In this document: in pieces, positions 8,361 to 18,248 of the stretch
Numbering within the stretch: the stretch's first letter is position 1
How the letters are laid out: every line of letters begins with the position of its first letter
Origin: Planctomycetota bacterium
Lineage (GTDB): Bacteria; Planctomycetota; SZUA-567
Assembly (NCBI GenBank): GCA_031289115.1
Contig: JAITQC010000052.1
Span: forward strand, 1 to 42,617
DNA length: 42,617 nt
Direction of reading: 5' to 3'
Notes under the pieces: model-generated
Databases searched by the model: none
The model's input: the letters and a program-made list of their open reading frames with translations, nothing else
What the model was told of the DNA's origin: nothing
Program-made: the position numbers and the translations under genes

Positions 8361-11267
8361 CTAACCCTCGATATCCAGTCTTCCATCAAGACGGCGGGGA
8401 AGCCGGATGACTGGAGCGGTGGGAGGCGTGGGAGAGGGCGGCTCCGGGGGATTAGCGGGGGGTGGAGGCGGGGGGGGAGGAAGAAGCAGGAACTTTGGCT
8501 TCAGGCGGAAGCCTTTATCCCGGAGAGCCTGGCCAAGCTCTTCTTGGTGGCTAGAGAGACGCTCGACCGTGGCGGAGTCGCTGGCGAAGAGGTTTAGTAA
8601 CAGATCGTGGCCAAAGAAACGCAGGTCACCTAAAACCGGCCCCATATGGGTAGTGGCTAGGTCAAGGATAACCCGGGCTGACCAACCTCCCTCGCGCTGG
8701 GAGCGCTGGCGGTAAAACATCTGCATACGCCCTTCGCCGCCAGTTTGTCCCGCCAGGCTAAAAGGCACTTCGGCTAGCATCACCGCTGGTTCCCGGAGGG
8801 TTCCGGCCAGGTTTTCCGCTTTGGTGGCTATTTCCTGCCGCCCCAGGTCACGTAGAGCGCTAGCCGCGTCAGCCAGGCGGTTAAGGACAGGGTCGGCCGC
8901 CAGGGTGGCGCGTTCAGTTTCCATAAGGCGGGTGGTGGCTAGGCGAAGGACGCTAGGCGGGAGGTTGGCCAGGCTATATCTTGCCCCCGACGCCTTGGCT
9001 GGCTGGTCGGAAAGGAGGTTTTCCACCAGGCGGTCAACCACTTGTCTTAAGGCTGCTCGTTCCTCCGGCGGGTCGCTTAGTAACCAGCGTTCCAGGTTTC
9101 CCGCTGGTCGGAGGATATCAGCTTCCGGGGAGTTTACGCCGGGGAGGGAGAAACCGTGGTTGGCTGGTTTAAGGAGGGTTTCCGGCCGTGGCAGCCCGGC
9201 CCGTTCCGGGTTTTCCTTCTCGCTTGGTGCCGGAGGCGTCTTTTCGCCAGTCGCCGCCGCCTCTTCTGGCGTCTCTACCTCTGGAGTTGTCCCAGGTGCC
9301 GGAGGCGGGGGAGGAGAACTTCCTTCCTGGGAGCCAACCTTGCCAAGTTCACTAAACAGGGCGGTAAGCGCCTGGTCGATACGGGGAAGCAGTGGGTGAC
9401 GCTCCAGCACCGCCTGGGTGGCGGTTTCGATTAGCGCCATCGCCTGCCCCAGGTTTTCCCGGCCAAGGCCGGCCAGGTGGTTAGCCAGGCTTTGCGCCGA
9501 ATCCGGCTGGTCAAGCTTAATCGACAAGTTGTCAAGAAGGCGGGTGGCGGTTTGTAAAAGCGTTTCCACATTAGCTGGCACAGGTAAATTCGCCAGCGCC
9601 TGCTTTACCTGTTCCACAAGCCGCGCCGTGGTGGCTTGCCGCCCGAGGATGTCAGCCATACCCCCCACCAGGGGAGGGGAAAGGGGTATGTCGTGTCCGG
9701 ACAGGCGGGCGGCGGCCTGGATAAAGGCATCCCGATCGTTTTCTCCCGCCAGAGCGGAAAAAGCGAGGATGTTTTGCATGTTTTGCCGGTTGATAGGAAG
9801 GCCCTGGTGCATCAGGGCGATGGCGGCGCTGTTACTGGTCGGGCCTGGGGTAAGTCCCCCGGCCCGGATAAGGATGGCGGCTGCCCGTTCGGCAATGTTA
9901 GCAGGAACCTGGCCTTTTCCCTGGGGAAGCAGGGAGTCGATATTTTGCCCCAGCGGCAGTTCCGCGCCTTTAATGAGTTGCCCCAGAGCTTCCGTCAGGC
10001 TGGTCCCGGCGAGGTCGGGCGGAGTCAGGCTGGTGAAGGGGATGAATTTACCCTCGCTAGCCGTGGCCATCTCCCCGCCCGGGGGAGTGGGTATGGGTAT
10101 GGGGGAGTCGCTTGGTTTGGCGCTGGCGGCCGCCGCCGCCGTCGCCGCTGGCGGTGGTGTTTCCAAAGCGCCAGGTGGCCAGCCCGCCAGGAGGGTGGAG
10201 GATGGTTCGTTGACTGGAGCGGCTGTCCCCAAGCCTGGCGTTGTTACGGCTGCGCTTTGGCCCGGCAGAGGTAGTGGACTAGCTTTCGCCAGGCCACTGT
10301 TTTCGGGAAGCGGCCCGGGAAGGTCGGGGCGGGTTATGCCTGTACCGCCCGGGGGGGTCGGGTTTTCCGCCTGGCCAGTCTCTGGCGGTGGAGCGGTTGG
10401 CGTGGGAATAGTCGCCACCCCGTCGGCCGCCGCGGGCAAAGATCCTGGCAGGGTAACGCTGTCTGGCATAGCCAAGTCGCCGGGAAGAGGAGTGGCGACC
10501 AAGCCGCCGGGGAGAGGACTAGTTATCAGGCCGCCCGGGAGAGGAGTGGCGATCAAGTCACCGGGGAGAGGACTAGCAACTACGCCGCCCGGGAGAGGAG
10601 TGGCGACCAGGCCGCCAGGCAAAGGAACAGCGGCGGCTTCCCCGCTTGTGACTAGGCTAGCGTCAGGCAGGGTGACGACTGGCCCCAGCACACCCGGCAA
10701 TACAACTGGGGAACTACCCGGGGTCAGGGTCAGGCTGGGGTTGGCTACCGCAGGGAGGGGGCGGCTAAGTTCAAGCGCCGCCTTTTCCAAAAGCTGGCTA
10801 GAGCGGAGCGCAAGTTCCGGCAGGGTTTCTAGAAGTGGCTCTAGGACCAGACCGGCCGGGATTGGGGTAGGCGGTTTTTCCGGAGTGACGCTGGCTATGC
10901 CTTGGCCGGGGACCAGTACTTCCCCGGAGACCGGATTATCGCCAGAAGCGGGGCGGGTGTTAGGGCCGTAGCCAGCCGGGATGGGGGTGCCGGCCGCTGG
11001 CAGGGCTGGTCCCTGCACCACTAAAACGGGTTTCCCCTCCTCTGACACGTCGGAACGAAGAATTAGGGTTTGTCCGGGGGCAAGGGGAGTGCGGGAAGTG
11101 ACAGCGAAGCGGTTGCCTGACCAGCGGAGAATGTAAAGGCCGTTTCCGCTGTCTTCCTCGACTGAGGCCATCACCACGCTACCGGGTGGCGGCAGGGAGT
11201 TTCCGCCACTGGAGGAGGGACGGTTGTCCATCCGGCCAACTAAGGTCCGCTGGAGGTTTTCCGGCAT
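8361..11267 (-). CDS. Flagellar hook-length control FliK-like protein, very Pro-rich
   Basis: C-terminal WSARVILDLATTHMGPVLGDLRFFGHDLLLNLFASD resembles the FliK C-terminal domain; low-complexity Pro/Gly N-terminal half. Confidence 0.6.
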   Translation of the reverse strand: MPENLQRTLVGRMDNRPSSSGGNSLPPPGSVVMASVEEDSGNGLYILRWSGNRFAVTSRTPLAPGQTLILRSDVSEEGKPVLVVQGPALPAAGTPIPAGYGPNTRPASGDNPVSGEVLVPGQGIASVTPEKPPTPIPAGLVLEPLLETLPELALRSSQLLEKAALELSRPLPAVANPSLTLTPGSSPVVLPGVLGPVVTLPDASLVTSGEAAAVPLPGGLVATPLPGGVVASPLPGDLIATPLPGGLITSPLPGGLVATPLPGDLAMPDSVTLPGSLPAAADGVATIPTPTAPPPETGQAENPTPPGGTGITRPDLPGPLPENSGLAKASPLPLPGQSAAVTTPGLGTAAPVNEPSSTLLAGWPPGALETPPPAATAAAAASAKPSDSPIPIPTPPGGEMATASEGKFIPFTSLTPPDLAGTSLTEALGQLIKGAELPLGQNIDSLLPQGKGQVPANIAERAAAILIRAGGLTPGPTSNSAAIALMHQGLPINRQNMQNILAFSALAGENDRDAFIQAAARLSGHDIPLSPPLVGGMADILGRQATTARLVEQVKQALANLPVPANVETLLQTATRLLDNLSIKLDQPDSAQSLANHLAGLGRENLGQAMALIETATQAVLERHPLLPRIDQALTALFSELGKVGSQEGSSPPPPPAPGTTPEVETPEEAAATGEKTPPAPSEKENPERAGLPRPETLLKPANHGFSLPGVNSPEADILRPAGNLERWLLSDPPEERAALRQVVDRLVENLLSDQPAKASGARYSLANLPPSVLRLATTRLMETERATLAADPVLNRLADAASALRDLGRQEIATKAENLAGTLREPAVMLAEVPFSLAGQTGGEGRMQMFYRQRSQREGGWSARVILDLATTHMGPVLGDLRFFGHDLLLNLFASDSATVERLSSHQEELGQALRDKGFRLKPKFLLLPPPPPPPPANPPEPPSPTPPTAPVIRLPRRLDGRLDIEG
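10476..10637. repeat. Six 27-bp tandem units (9-aa [TS]PLPG[GD]L[VI]A repeat) inside the FliK-like gene
   Basis: Protein segment LPGGLVATPLPGGVVASPLPGDLIATPLPGGLITSPLPGGLVATPLPGDLA; DNA units counted by eye. Confidence 0.85.
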
Positions 11268-11303
11268 AACCAGTCCGCCCTTGTCTCGCTTGTGGGCCGG
11301 AAA

Positions 11304-13589
11304 TCAATTCCGGCGGGTTATCTGGCAGAAGAGGGGGGTATAAGAACTCGGGTCGCCCTTGGCTGACTGTGTCAGGCGGAAACGATCCATCAAAAGACTC
11401 AGTTCCCCGCTCTGTTGGTAGATAGTCTGGGCCGAAGTGGCGGTATCGGCGGCGTAGCGGTAATTCATCTGGGTGGACTGGTCGATCTGGATGAGGCGCT
11501 GGGATATTTGCTCAAAGTTGGCTGACTGTTCGCTACTGGCAGCGGCTATCCTCCCATAGATCTTGGTCGACTCCTGGACATTGTCAAGTATCTCCTTGAA
11601 GGCGTGGTCAGTTCGGACTGCCAGCGCGACGCCGTTTTCCACCTGTTGGGTAGTGTTCTTGATTAATTCCGCGGTTTCCCGGGCCGCCTTGGCGCTGCGG
11701 GAGGCCAGCCGGCGCACCTCTTCCGCCACTACGGAAAAACCTCGTCCATGCCAGCCAGCCCGGGCCGCCTCCACCGTGGCGTTAAAGGAAAGGAGGTTGG
11801 TTTGGAAAGAAATGTCGTCAATTAGTTTGACAATTTTAGCAATTTGTTCACTGGCGCTACGGATGTCCTGCATCTTGGTCACCAATTCCCCCATGGCGGT
11901 GTAACCGCGTTCCGCCAGGAGATGGCTGGAAATGGCGAATTGGTTAGCTTCCTTGATGTTGTTGGCGTTGCAGTTGCTCTGCTCCTGAAGTTCCCGGGTG
12001 CGGGTAGAGATGTCCTCCAGGACCTTGGAGGTTTCCTTGGCTCCTTTGGAAAGAGAGTTACTGATGATGGAGAGGGCTTCGGCCCGCTCAAAAAGGACCC
12101 GCACGTTATAGCCAACTTGTTTCAAGTCATAATTGGTGTTGTGGAGAAGTTTGACCAGAGCCAACCCCAGCTGGTCCCGGGGGCTACGGAGTTGTGGCGA
12201 GACGGTGAAGTCACCTGACGCCATGCGGTTGGCCATCCGCACCTCGTTACGCTGCGCCACCAGAAGGTCCTGCACGGAACCCAGGAGCATCCCGATTTCA
12301 TTATGCCGTTTTATCGGGGTGTCCTCGATGTCAATTTCGCCTCTGGCGATACTGTGTATCCGGGTGGCGGCCAAGTGCAGGGGTTTCGAGATCATTCGGG
12401 CCTGCCAGAAAGCGAGAACGAGGGACAGAAATAAGCCTAGCAGGGCGGACAAAAGAAAATACCCCTGGGTCCGGGTGGAGTTGGCGAGGTTGGCGTTGGT
12501 GGCGGTGATGATTTGGTCAAGTTCATGGTTGACCAGGGTCATCATTCCCTGAAAGTCATTTATCTCCCGGGCGGCCTGGTCCATTTCCTGATTGGTGTCG
12601 CTAGTGGTGCGGAGGGTTTCTTGGCCCAGACGGTTGGCTTTTTCCCGCGACTCCAGAACAGCGGCTTTGACCAGGTCGACAATAGCCTTGAGGTTTTCGT
12701 TCGCCTTCGCCCGGGCCAGCTGGCTTTTGCCAAAAGTGAGGTCGCTCGCTTGGTTGAAGGCTATCTGGTAGGCGGCGTTGTCGAGGTCGTCCGCCTGGAG
12801 CAGATCCTCGATAAGCTCTATCGCCTGCATCACCTGCTGGTGGATGTCCAGCCAGTTGTTCCAGGCCAGGATAAATTGCCGCCAGTGCTCGCGGTGGCTG
12901 GGGGAGAGGGCGGTGACCAGGCGGGAAACGCTGTTAATAGCCTGGTCAGCCTTGGCCAGTTCCACCTTGATAAAGTCATGCAGGTTTTTCCGGATTACCC
13001 GATTGTCATACTGGTGCAGCATCAGGGTACGCTCAGCCAGGGTGACATTGGTGATAGTTTCCCTTATCAGGGCGGAGTTGATGATGGAGGGAATTTCCAG
13101 TTCGTTAAGTTCGTCCATATGGGAACTGATGCTGTGCATAGCATTGACCGCGTTGTCCAGGCTTTGGTTGGCGTTGTTGATAACCTGGGCGGAGTTTATT
13201 AGCGTCTGGGTGGAATGGTTGAAAATATTGGCTGCCTGCTGGAAAGAGTTACGCGAGGCTAAAAGGGAATCCAGCGACACTTCCAGACCATGGAGGCCGA
13301 CCAGGGACACCAGAATGGAGATCAGGGTCACACCGGAAAAAGCCAAGAGCAAATAACTGGCGATACTGCTGCCAAAACTGGTTTTCCTCGGCGGTTTTGC
13401 CGCTAGCGTTTCTCCTTTGGCCTTCCCCGGGTCTCCCAGGGGAGTGTTGTATTGAGGCGGTGAAGGAGGGAAAGCGGACGGCGGGGGATTGTTTTCTGTT
13501 TCTCCCGCCGCTACCTGGATTGACCGATGTTTTGGGTTAGATGGGCTCTTGACCTCTCCCGGAGGGAAAGTTGATTTTCTTTGCTCCAT
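11304..13589 (-). CDS. Methyl-accepting chemotaxis protein
   Basis: N-terminal TM, periplasmic helical domain, second TM, HAMP, and the signalling hairpin IVKLIDDISFQTNLLSFNATVEAARAGWHGRGFSVVAEEVRRLASRSAKAA. Confidence 0.95.
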   Translation of the reverse strand: MEQRKSTFPPGEVKSPSNPKHRSIQVAAGETENNPPPSAFPPSPPQYNTPLGDPGKAKGETLAAKPPRKTSFGSSIASYLLLAFSGVTLISILVSLVGLHGLEVSLDSLLASRNSFQQAANIFNHSTQTLINSAQVINNANQSLDNAVNAMHSISSHMDELNELEIPSIINSALIRETITNVTLAERTLMLHQYDNRVIRKNLHDFIKVELAKADQAINSVSRLVTALSPSHREHWRQFILAWNNWLDIHQQVMQAIELIEDLLQADDLDNAAYQIAFNQASDLTFGKSQLARAKANENLKAIVDLVKAAVLESREKANRLGQETLRTTSDTNQEMDQAAREINDFQGMMTLVNHELDQIITATNANLANSTRTQGYFLLSALLGLFLSLVLAFWQARMISKPLHLAATRIHSIARGEIDIEDTPIKRHNEIGMLLGSVQDLLVAQRNEVRMANRMASGDFTVSPQLRSPRDQLGLALVKLLHNTNYDLKQVGYNVRVLFERAEALSIISNSLSKGAKETSKVLEDISTRTRELQEQSNCNANNIKEANQFAISSHLLAERGYTAMGELVTKMQDIRSASEQIAKIVKLIDDISFQTNLLSFNATVEAARAGWHGRGFSVVAEEVRRLASRSAKAARETAELIKNTTQQVENGVALAVRTDHAFKEILDNVQESTKIYGRIAAASSEQSANFEQISQRLIQIDQSTQMNYRYAADTATSAQTIYQQSGELSLLMDRFRLTQSAKGDPSSYTPLFCQITRRN

Positions 13590-13960
13590 CTGTCAACCTC
13601 CCGGTTTAGTTAACTCCCACCGGCTGCCGGCTCGGAGTGACTCGGGCAGAAGATACGGAGAAAACCACCCCTCCCGGGTGTTTTTTTTCCGGCAAACCTT
13701 CCCGGCTGGCTCCTAGCCAGGAAGGGTGTCAAAGGACAGCCGGTGTCTTCCCGACAAAAAACCCTCTAGCGTCTCGAGGGGTGTCGGGGGGCGGAGAAAG
13801 TCCCGGGTGGTTTTTACCCACTACCGGAGGTTCTCCCCCCGACAGCGCCTTGGCTCGATTTGGCGCTGCTTTTAACCTAAAAATCGGGAAAAAGCGCGCT
13901 TCACCCGAGCCTGGCGTCTTGGACTTTTCCCTAAGACCCGGCCTAGAGCCTAACGCTAGC

Positions 13961-14074
13961 TCAACTCTTTTTGGGTCCGTGCTTCTGGTGGCCTGACTTG
14001 GATTTACGCGCTTCCTGCCAAAGACAGAAGAGAATCAAGCCAACCACCAGCAGCGTGAAGGTAGAGGACAGCAT
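13961..14074 (-). CDS. Candidate 37-aa single-TM small protein (not in the ORF track)
   Basis: MLSSTFTLLVVGLILFCLWQEARKSKSGHQKHGPKKS: one hydrophobic helix plus a basic tail; purine-rich GGGAAGG upstream. Confidence 0.5.
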   Translation of the reverse strand: MLSSTFTLLVVGLILFCLWQEARKSKSGHQKHGPKKS

Positions 14075-14496
14075 AACGTGCCTTCCCTTTGCTAATTCTT
14101 GTGAATTATACTCCATGCCTGGCGAGTCGGGCGGCGGGTTGGGTTTTCCCCGTTGTCGGTAAACGGCGGGGCGTGACCCATTTCCCCAACCCCCAGCGAA
14201 GCGGGGTTGGGAGTTGGCTGGGGATTAGCGGGATGGATAATTCGGAACACCGCTGGCTAGAAGGGAGGTGGTGGGTGGGCGCTGATGTTTTACGCCTTTT
14301 CGGCGTTGTTGATTGGCTTTACCGCGTCGAATAACGCCCGAAGTTTCGCCAGGCCAAGACTCAGGCGCGAGTAGTAATTGTCAGGCAAAGCTCTTTTCAG
14401 TCTTGATTTGCTTTTCTCGTTTGTGAACAAGGTGGAGTCGATTTTAAGCCTGGTGTCGCCCGGCTTGGCGTTCTCCATAATGAACGCCCAAGGCGA

Positions 14497-14925
14497 CTAG
14501 GTAGGCAGGAAAAACACTTTCTTCATGATGTAGTGTGCCGCTATATCGATAAATAGCTCCTTATCCTCGGCGCTTAGCTCCTGCCGCCACGCCGCAAGCA
14601 TTCCCGAACAGAATAACGCGCCAGGAATCAACCTATTGGGCGGTTCGGAGCGGTGGGTGGTAAACCAGTCTTCCCCTGACCAAAGTTCTGGAAACGTCCG
14701 TTGTTGTCGATGCTTTCCCGGTCGGTGAAAACTTTTTACTACATCGGTATGCCAGCGCGGTAATCCCGCTGGAAAAGGATTGGTGCTAATGGAAGGGGGG
14801 ATTTTCTCGGGGGAAAGGTACGGGCGAGGCGGGGTTTGGCGAGAAAGGGCGGGTGGGGCGGCGGGAATGCCCCCCGGATTCAACCGAGAAGCGCGGGAGA
14901 AACTTAAAAATAGGCACTCCGCCAA
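14497..14925 (-). CDS. Hypothetical protein (doubtful)
   Basis: 142-aa ORF; the C-terminal half (GALFCSGMLAAWRQELSAEDKELFIDIAAHYIMKKVFF) looks protein-like; no family recognised. Confidence 0.3.
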   Translation of the reverse strand: MAECLFLSFSRASRLNPGGIPAAPPALSRQTPPRPYLSPEKIPPSISTNPFPAGLPRWHTDVVKSFHRPGKHRQQRTFPELWSGEDWFTTHRSEPPNRLIPGALFCSGMLAAWRQELSAEDKELFIDIAAHYIMKKVFFLPT

Positions 14926-14933
14926 ACCCGGCC

Positions 14934-16766
14934 TTAGTTTTTGGCAGCCAGGCGAATATCCCGTTCCAGTTTTTTTCTCTCGCTTTCGATACGCAGACGC
15001 TTACGCATGCGTAGCGACTGCGGCGTCACCTCCAGAAGCTCGTCATCCTCGATGTATTCCAGGGCGGCTTCCAGCGAGAAATCCCGGGGGGGAATGAGAT
15101 CGGCGTTACGGTCATGGGCGCCACTGGCCCGGACATTGGTCAGTTTTTTCTCGCGGCAAACATTCACCTCTAGGTCGCCAGGGCGGGAGTTCTCCCCCAC
15201 CACCATTCCCTCATAGACATCGGTGCCGGGGTGGATAAAGAACTGTCCTCGCAGTTGCAGGCCGTCAATGGCGTAGGAGGTGGACTTGCCCTGGGAGGAG
15301 GAGACTAGGACACCGTTGGAGCGTCCTGTAACTTCGCCCCGGAAAGGTTCGTATTCCCAAAACACATGGTGCATCACCGCCTCCCCGCGGGTAGCGGTGA
15401 GGAGTCGGCTCCTAAGGCCAATCAGGCCGCGGCTGGGGATTTTAAAGGTCAGGTGCTGCGCCCCGTGGCGGCGTTCGATTTTCTCCAAGAGACCCTTGCG
15501 GGCCCCCACCAGTTCCATGACCCGGCCGGCGTGGTCTTCCGGCACATCGACTGAGAGCATTTCCACCGGTTCATGTTTTTCCCCTTTAATGGTGCGGAAC
15601 ACCACGTGGGGACGCCCGACGGAGAATTCGTAACTCTCCCGGCGCATGGTTTCGATTACGATACCCAGGTGGAGAAGGCCGCGTCCGCCGACCAGGAAGC
15701 CTTCCGGGGTGGGTTCCATGCGTAGGGCGACGTTACTGCGGAGTTCCCGTTCTAGCCGCTCCTTCAGGTGGCGGCTGGTGACATACTGGCCCTCACGCCC
15801 CAGAAACGGGCTGTCGTTAGGGAGAAACTCCATGGTCATGGTGGGTTCGTCGATGTCAACTACCGGCAGCGCCTCGGGGGTTTCCGGGTCGGCGACAGTG
15901 TCATAGATCTCAATGTCGGGGATGCCAGTGAGGATGGCGATGTCGCCAGCTCCGACTTCCCGCACCGCCTTGCGACTGATGCCGTCGAAAATCTGGAGCG
16001 ACTCCACCCGGGCCAGACGGCGGGAGCCAGTACGCCCCAGCACCATCACCTCGGATTTTTCCCTGACCACCCCGCGTCTAACCCGGCCGATAGCGATACG
16101 ACCGACATAGTCGTTGTAATCGATGGAGGCGACTTGGAGCTGCAGGGGAGCCATCCGGTCAGCTTCGGGAGGTGGGATGTTCTCGAGAATCGCGTCGAGG
16201 AGGGGCCGGCAGTCGGTGGCGGTTTCATCCATCTCCCGCTTGGTTATTCCCTGGCGTCCCGAGGCGTAAATGACGGGAAAATCCAGCTGGGCCTCGTTCG
16301 CCTCCAACTGCAGGAACAAGTCAAACACCTCGTCCAAAACCTCGTGGGCGCGTTCCCCGGCGCGGTCAATCTTGTTAATCACCACCAGGGGTTTAAGACC
16401 GGCCTGAAGGGCTTTTCTTAGGACAAAGCGGGTCTGGGGCATGGGGCCGTCGAAGGCATCGACCAGGAGCAGCACGCCATCGGCAAGGTTAAGGACCCGT
16501 TCAACCTCGCCACCGAAATCGGCGTGGCCAGGGGTGTCGATAACGTTAATTCGGATGTCCTGATAGCGGATAGCGGCGTTTTTGGAGAAAATGGTAATGC
16601 CGCGTTCGCGTTCGATAGCGTTGGAGTCCATGACGCAATCGACTATTTCCTGGTTTTGCCGGAATACGTTGGTTTGCCGGAGAAGGGCGTCCACCAGGGT
16701 GGTTTTGCCATGGTCGACATGGGCGATGATGGCGATATTGCGCAGGTCTTCAAAACGTTGCAGCAT
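14934..16766 (-). CDS. typA: Translational GTPase BipA/TypA
   Basis: [50 protein letters not shown]; typical C-terminal [36 protein letters not shown]. Start taken at [10 protein letters not shown]. Confidence 0.95.
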   Translation of the reverse strand: MLQRFEDLRNIAIIAHVDHGKTTLVDALLRQTNVFRQNQEIVDCVMDSNAIERERGITIFSKNAAIRYQDIRINVIDTPGHADFGGEVERVLNLADGVLLLVDAFDGPMPQTRFVLRKALQAGLKPLVVINKIDRAGERAHEVLDEVFDLFLQLEANEAQLDFPVIYASGRQGITKREMDETATDCRPLLDAILENIPPPEADRMAPLQLQVASIDYNDYVGRIAIGRVRRGVVREKSEVMVLGRTGSRRLARVESLQIFDGISRKAVREVGAGDIAILTGIPDIEIYDTVADPETPEALPVVDIDEPTMTMEFLPNDSPFLGREGQYVTSRHLKERLERELRSNVALRMEPTPEGFLVGGRGLLHLGIVIETMRRESYEFSVGRPHVVFRTIKGEKHEPVEMLSVDVPEDHAGRVMELVGARKGLLEKIERRHGAQHLTFKIPSRGLIGLRSRLLTATRGEAVMHHVFWEYEPFRGEVTGRSNGVLVSSSQGKSTSYAIDGLQLRGQFFIHPGTDVYEGMVVGENSRPGDLEVNVCREKKLTNVRASGAHDRNADLIPPRDFSLEAALEYIEDDELLEVTPQSLRMRKRLRIESERKKLERDIRLAAKN

Positions 16767-16812
16767 TGGGCTCAGTCTGTAGGCTTGGGGTCGGCGTCTG
16801 GTGTCCGAATAA

Positions 16813-16843
16813 AAAAAATACCTGGCCCGAACCAGCGGGCCAG
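16813..16843 (-). terminator. Terminator-like hairpin in the bipA 5' leader
   Basis: Minus strand CTGGCCC-GCTGGTTC-GGGCCAG-GTATTTTTTTTATT, about 45 bp before the bipA start. Confidence 0.65.
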
Positions 16844-17417
16844 ACGCTTGTGATGTATCATTTTTTGCCGTAAAAGGCGAATCTGTCAAGGAAATTCACT
16901 CCCGCCCCCGCTGGCTACGCTATCGGCGTTTTGCCGTTTGACTCGGCAAGCGCCAGGAAGGCTGGCGGCCAAGCGGGGTTCGCGGCCCTTCGGATGAGAC
17001 TAACCCGGGTGGCGGGTGGAACCTTGGCTTGCGGGATAAGGCTTGCCGACTCAGGCTTTTTGACCTCTGTTCCGGGTAAGGGTAGCTAGCTAACTGTGGC
17101 GCCAAATAAGGCGGGTCGGTAGGCCCAGGCGGCCTTGTCTTTCCTGGCGAACTGGAGACAAGTCGACGGGGAGTGTGGGTGATGCCTATCTTCCGGCTGA
17201 GGTTAGTTTACCCCAAACCCATGTCCGCCTGGGACGACGGTCGCTAGGGGTGACGGCCGGGAGGGCGTCAGTTTTCACCGCCGACTCTAACCTGGCGTGC
17301 CCCGGAGAGGCTGGCTATGGTATTATTGACAGGCGCCGGGAAAGCGCCGGCGCTCGTCCTACCCCGGGCTTGGGGTGACGCTGTCTTAACCACTGTCCGG
17401 GTCGGAATGACTGAGGG

Positions 17418-18248
17418 GTGAAGTGGCTGACCATGACGGTTTTCGAATATAACCAGACTGACCTCTCTTTTCCCCGCGACGGCCGCGGCTTGGTGTTTGA
17501 CATTAAGGAATTCGCCCTTTTTGACGGACCAGGCCTACGCTGCACTGTCTTTATGAAGGGTTGCCCACTTGGCTGCTCCTGGTGTCACAATCCCGAAGGG
17601 CAGGCTTTCCGGCCGGAAGTCATGCGCACCGCCGCTGGCGAACGAACAGTCGGGGTGTTTTACCGCCCGGAGGAATTGGCGGATAAGCTTCTAGGTTACC
17701 AGGAGGTGTTGAAACTCGCGGCGGGTGGGGTCACTTTTTCGGGTGGAGAACCCCTGTGGCAAGGTGATTTTGTGGCGGAAGTGATGCGCCGCCTCACCGG
17801 CCGGCTGCATTTGTTGCTGCAAACCTCGGGTTATGCCCCTAGCGCCCTTTTCCGCCAGGTGAGCGACCTTTCCGACCTGGTTTATTTTGACCTGAAGCTA
17901 GTCGACCCGGTCCTGCACCGGCGTTACACCGGCCAGGACAACGCCCTAATTCTGGAAAATCTGCGCCGTCTCGACCGCTCTGGACGCCCCTATCGCCTGC
18001 GGGTCCCGTTGATTCCTGGCCTCACCGACAGCCGGGAAAATTACCAGAACCTCCGAGACTTACTGGCGGGGGAGTTAAACCAGACGGACGGGCTCCAGGG
18101 ATTGGATTTTCTCCCCTACAACCCGGCTACCGGGGGGAAATATCCCGCCTTGGGCCGGGTTTTCCAGCCAGGTTATGACGAGACGCGTCCCCTTGATTTG
18201 GCAGTCGATTTTTTCCGCGAAGTAGTGAAGGAGGTGAAAGTCCTATGA
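17418..18248 (+). CDS. Glycyl radical enzyme activating enzyme (radical SAM, short form)
   Basis: FDGPGLRCTVFMKGCPLGCSWCHNPEGQ (CxxxCxxC) and GGVTFSGGEPL; no extra Cys-rich ferredoxin insert after the SAM cluster. Confidence 0.9.
   Translation: MKWLTMTVFEYNQTDLSFPRDGRGLVFDIKEFALFDGPGLRCTVFMKGCPLGCSWCHNPEGQAFRPEVMRTAAGERTVGVFYRPEELADKLLGYQEVLKLAAGGVTFSGGEPLWQGDFVAEVMRRLTGRLHLLLQTSGYAPSALFRQVSDLSDLVYFDLKLVDPVLHRRYTGQDNALILENLRRLDRSGRPYRLRVPLIPGLTDSRENYQNLRDLLAGELNQTDGLQGLDFLPYNPATGGKYPALGRVFQPGYDETRPLDLAVDFFREVVKEVKVL

Noticed and set aside
10476-10637. Possible CRISPR-like array (regular short repeats)
   Set aside because: Units abut with no spacers and stay in frame in the FliK-like protein, so it is a coding minisatellite.
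9418-10971. 517-aa plus-strand ORF antisense to the FliK-like gene
   Set aside because: Low-complexity shadow of the GC-rich Pro/Gly repeats on the opposite strand; no family features.
14290-14478. 62-aa minus-strand ORF
   Set aside because: No recognisable family and no convincing upstream signals; not separable from chance.
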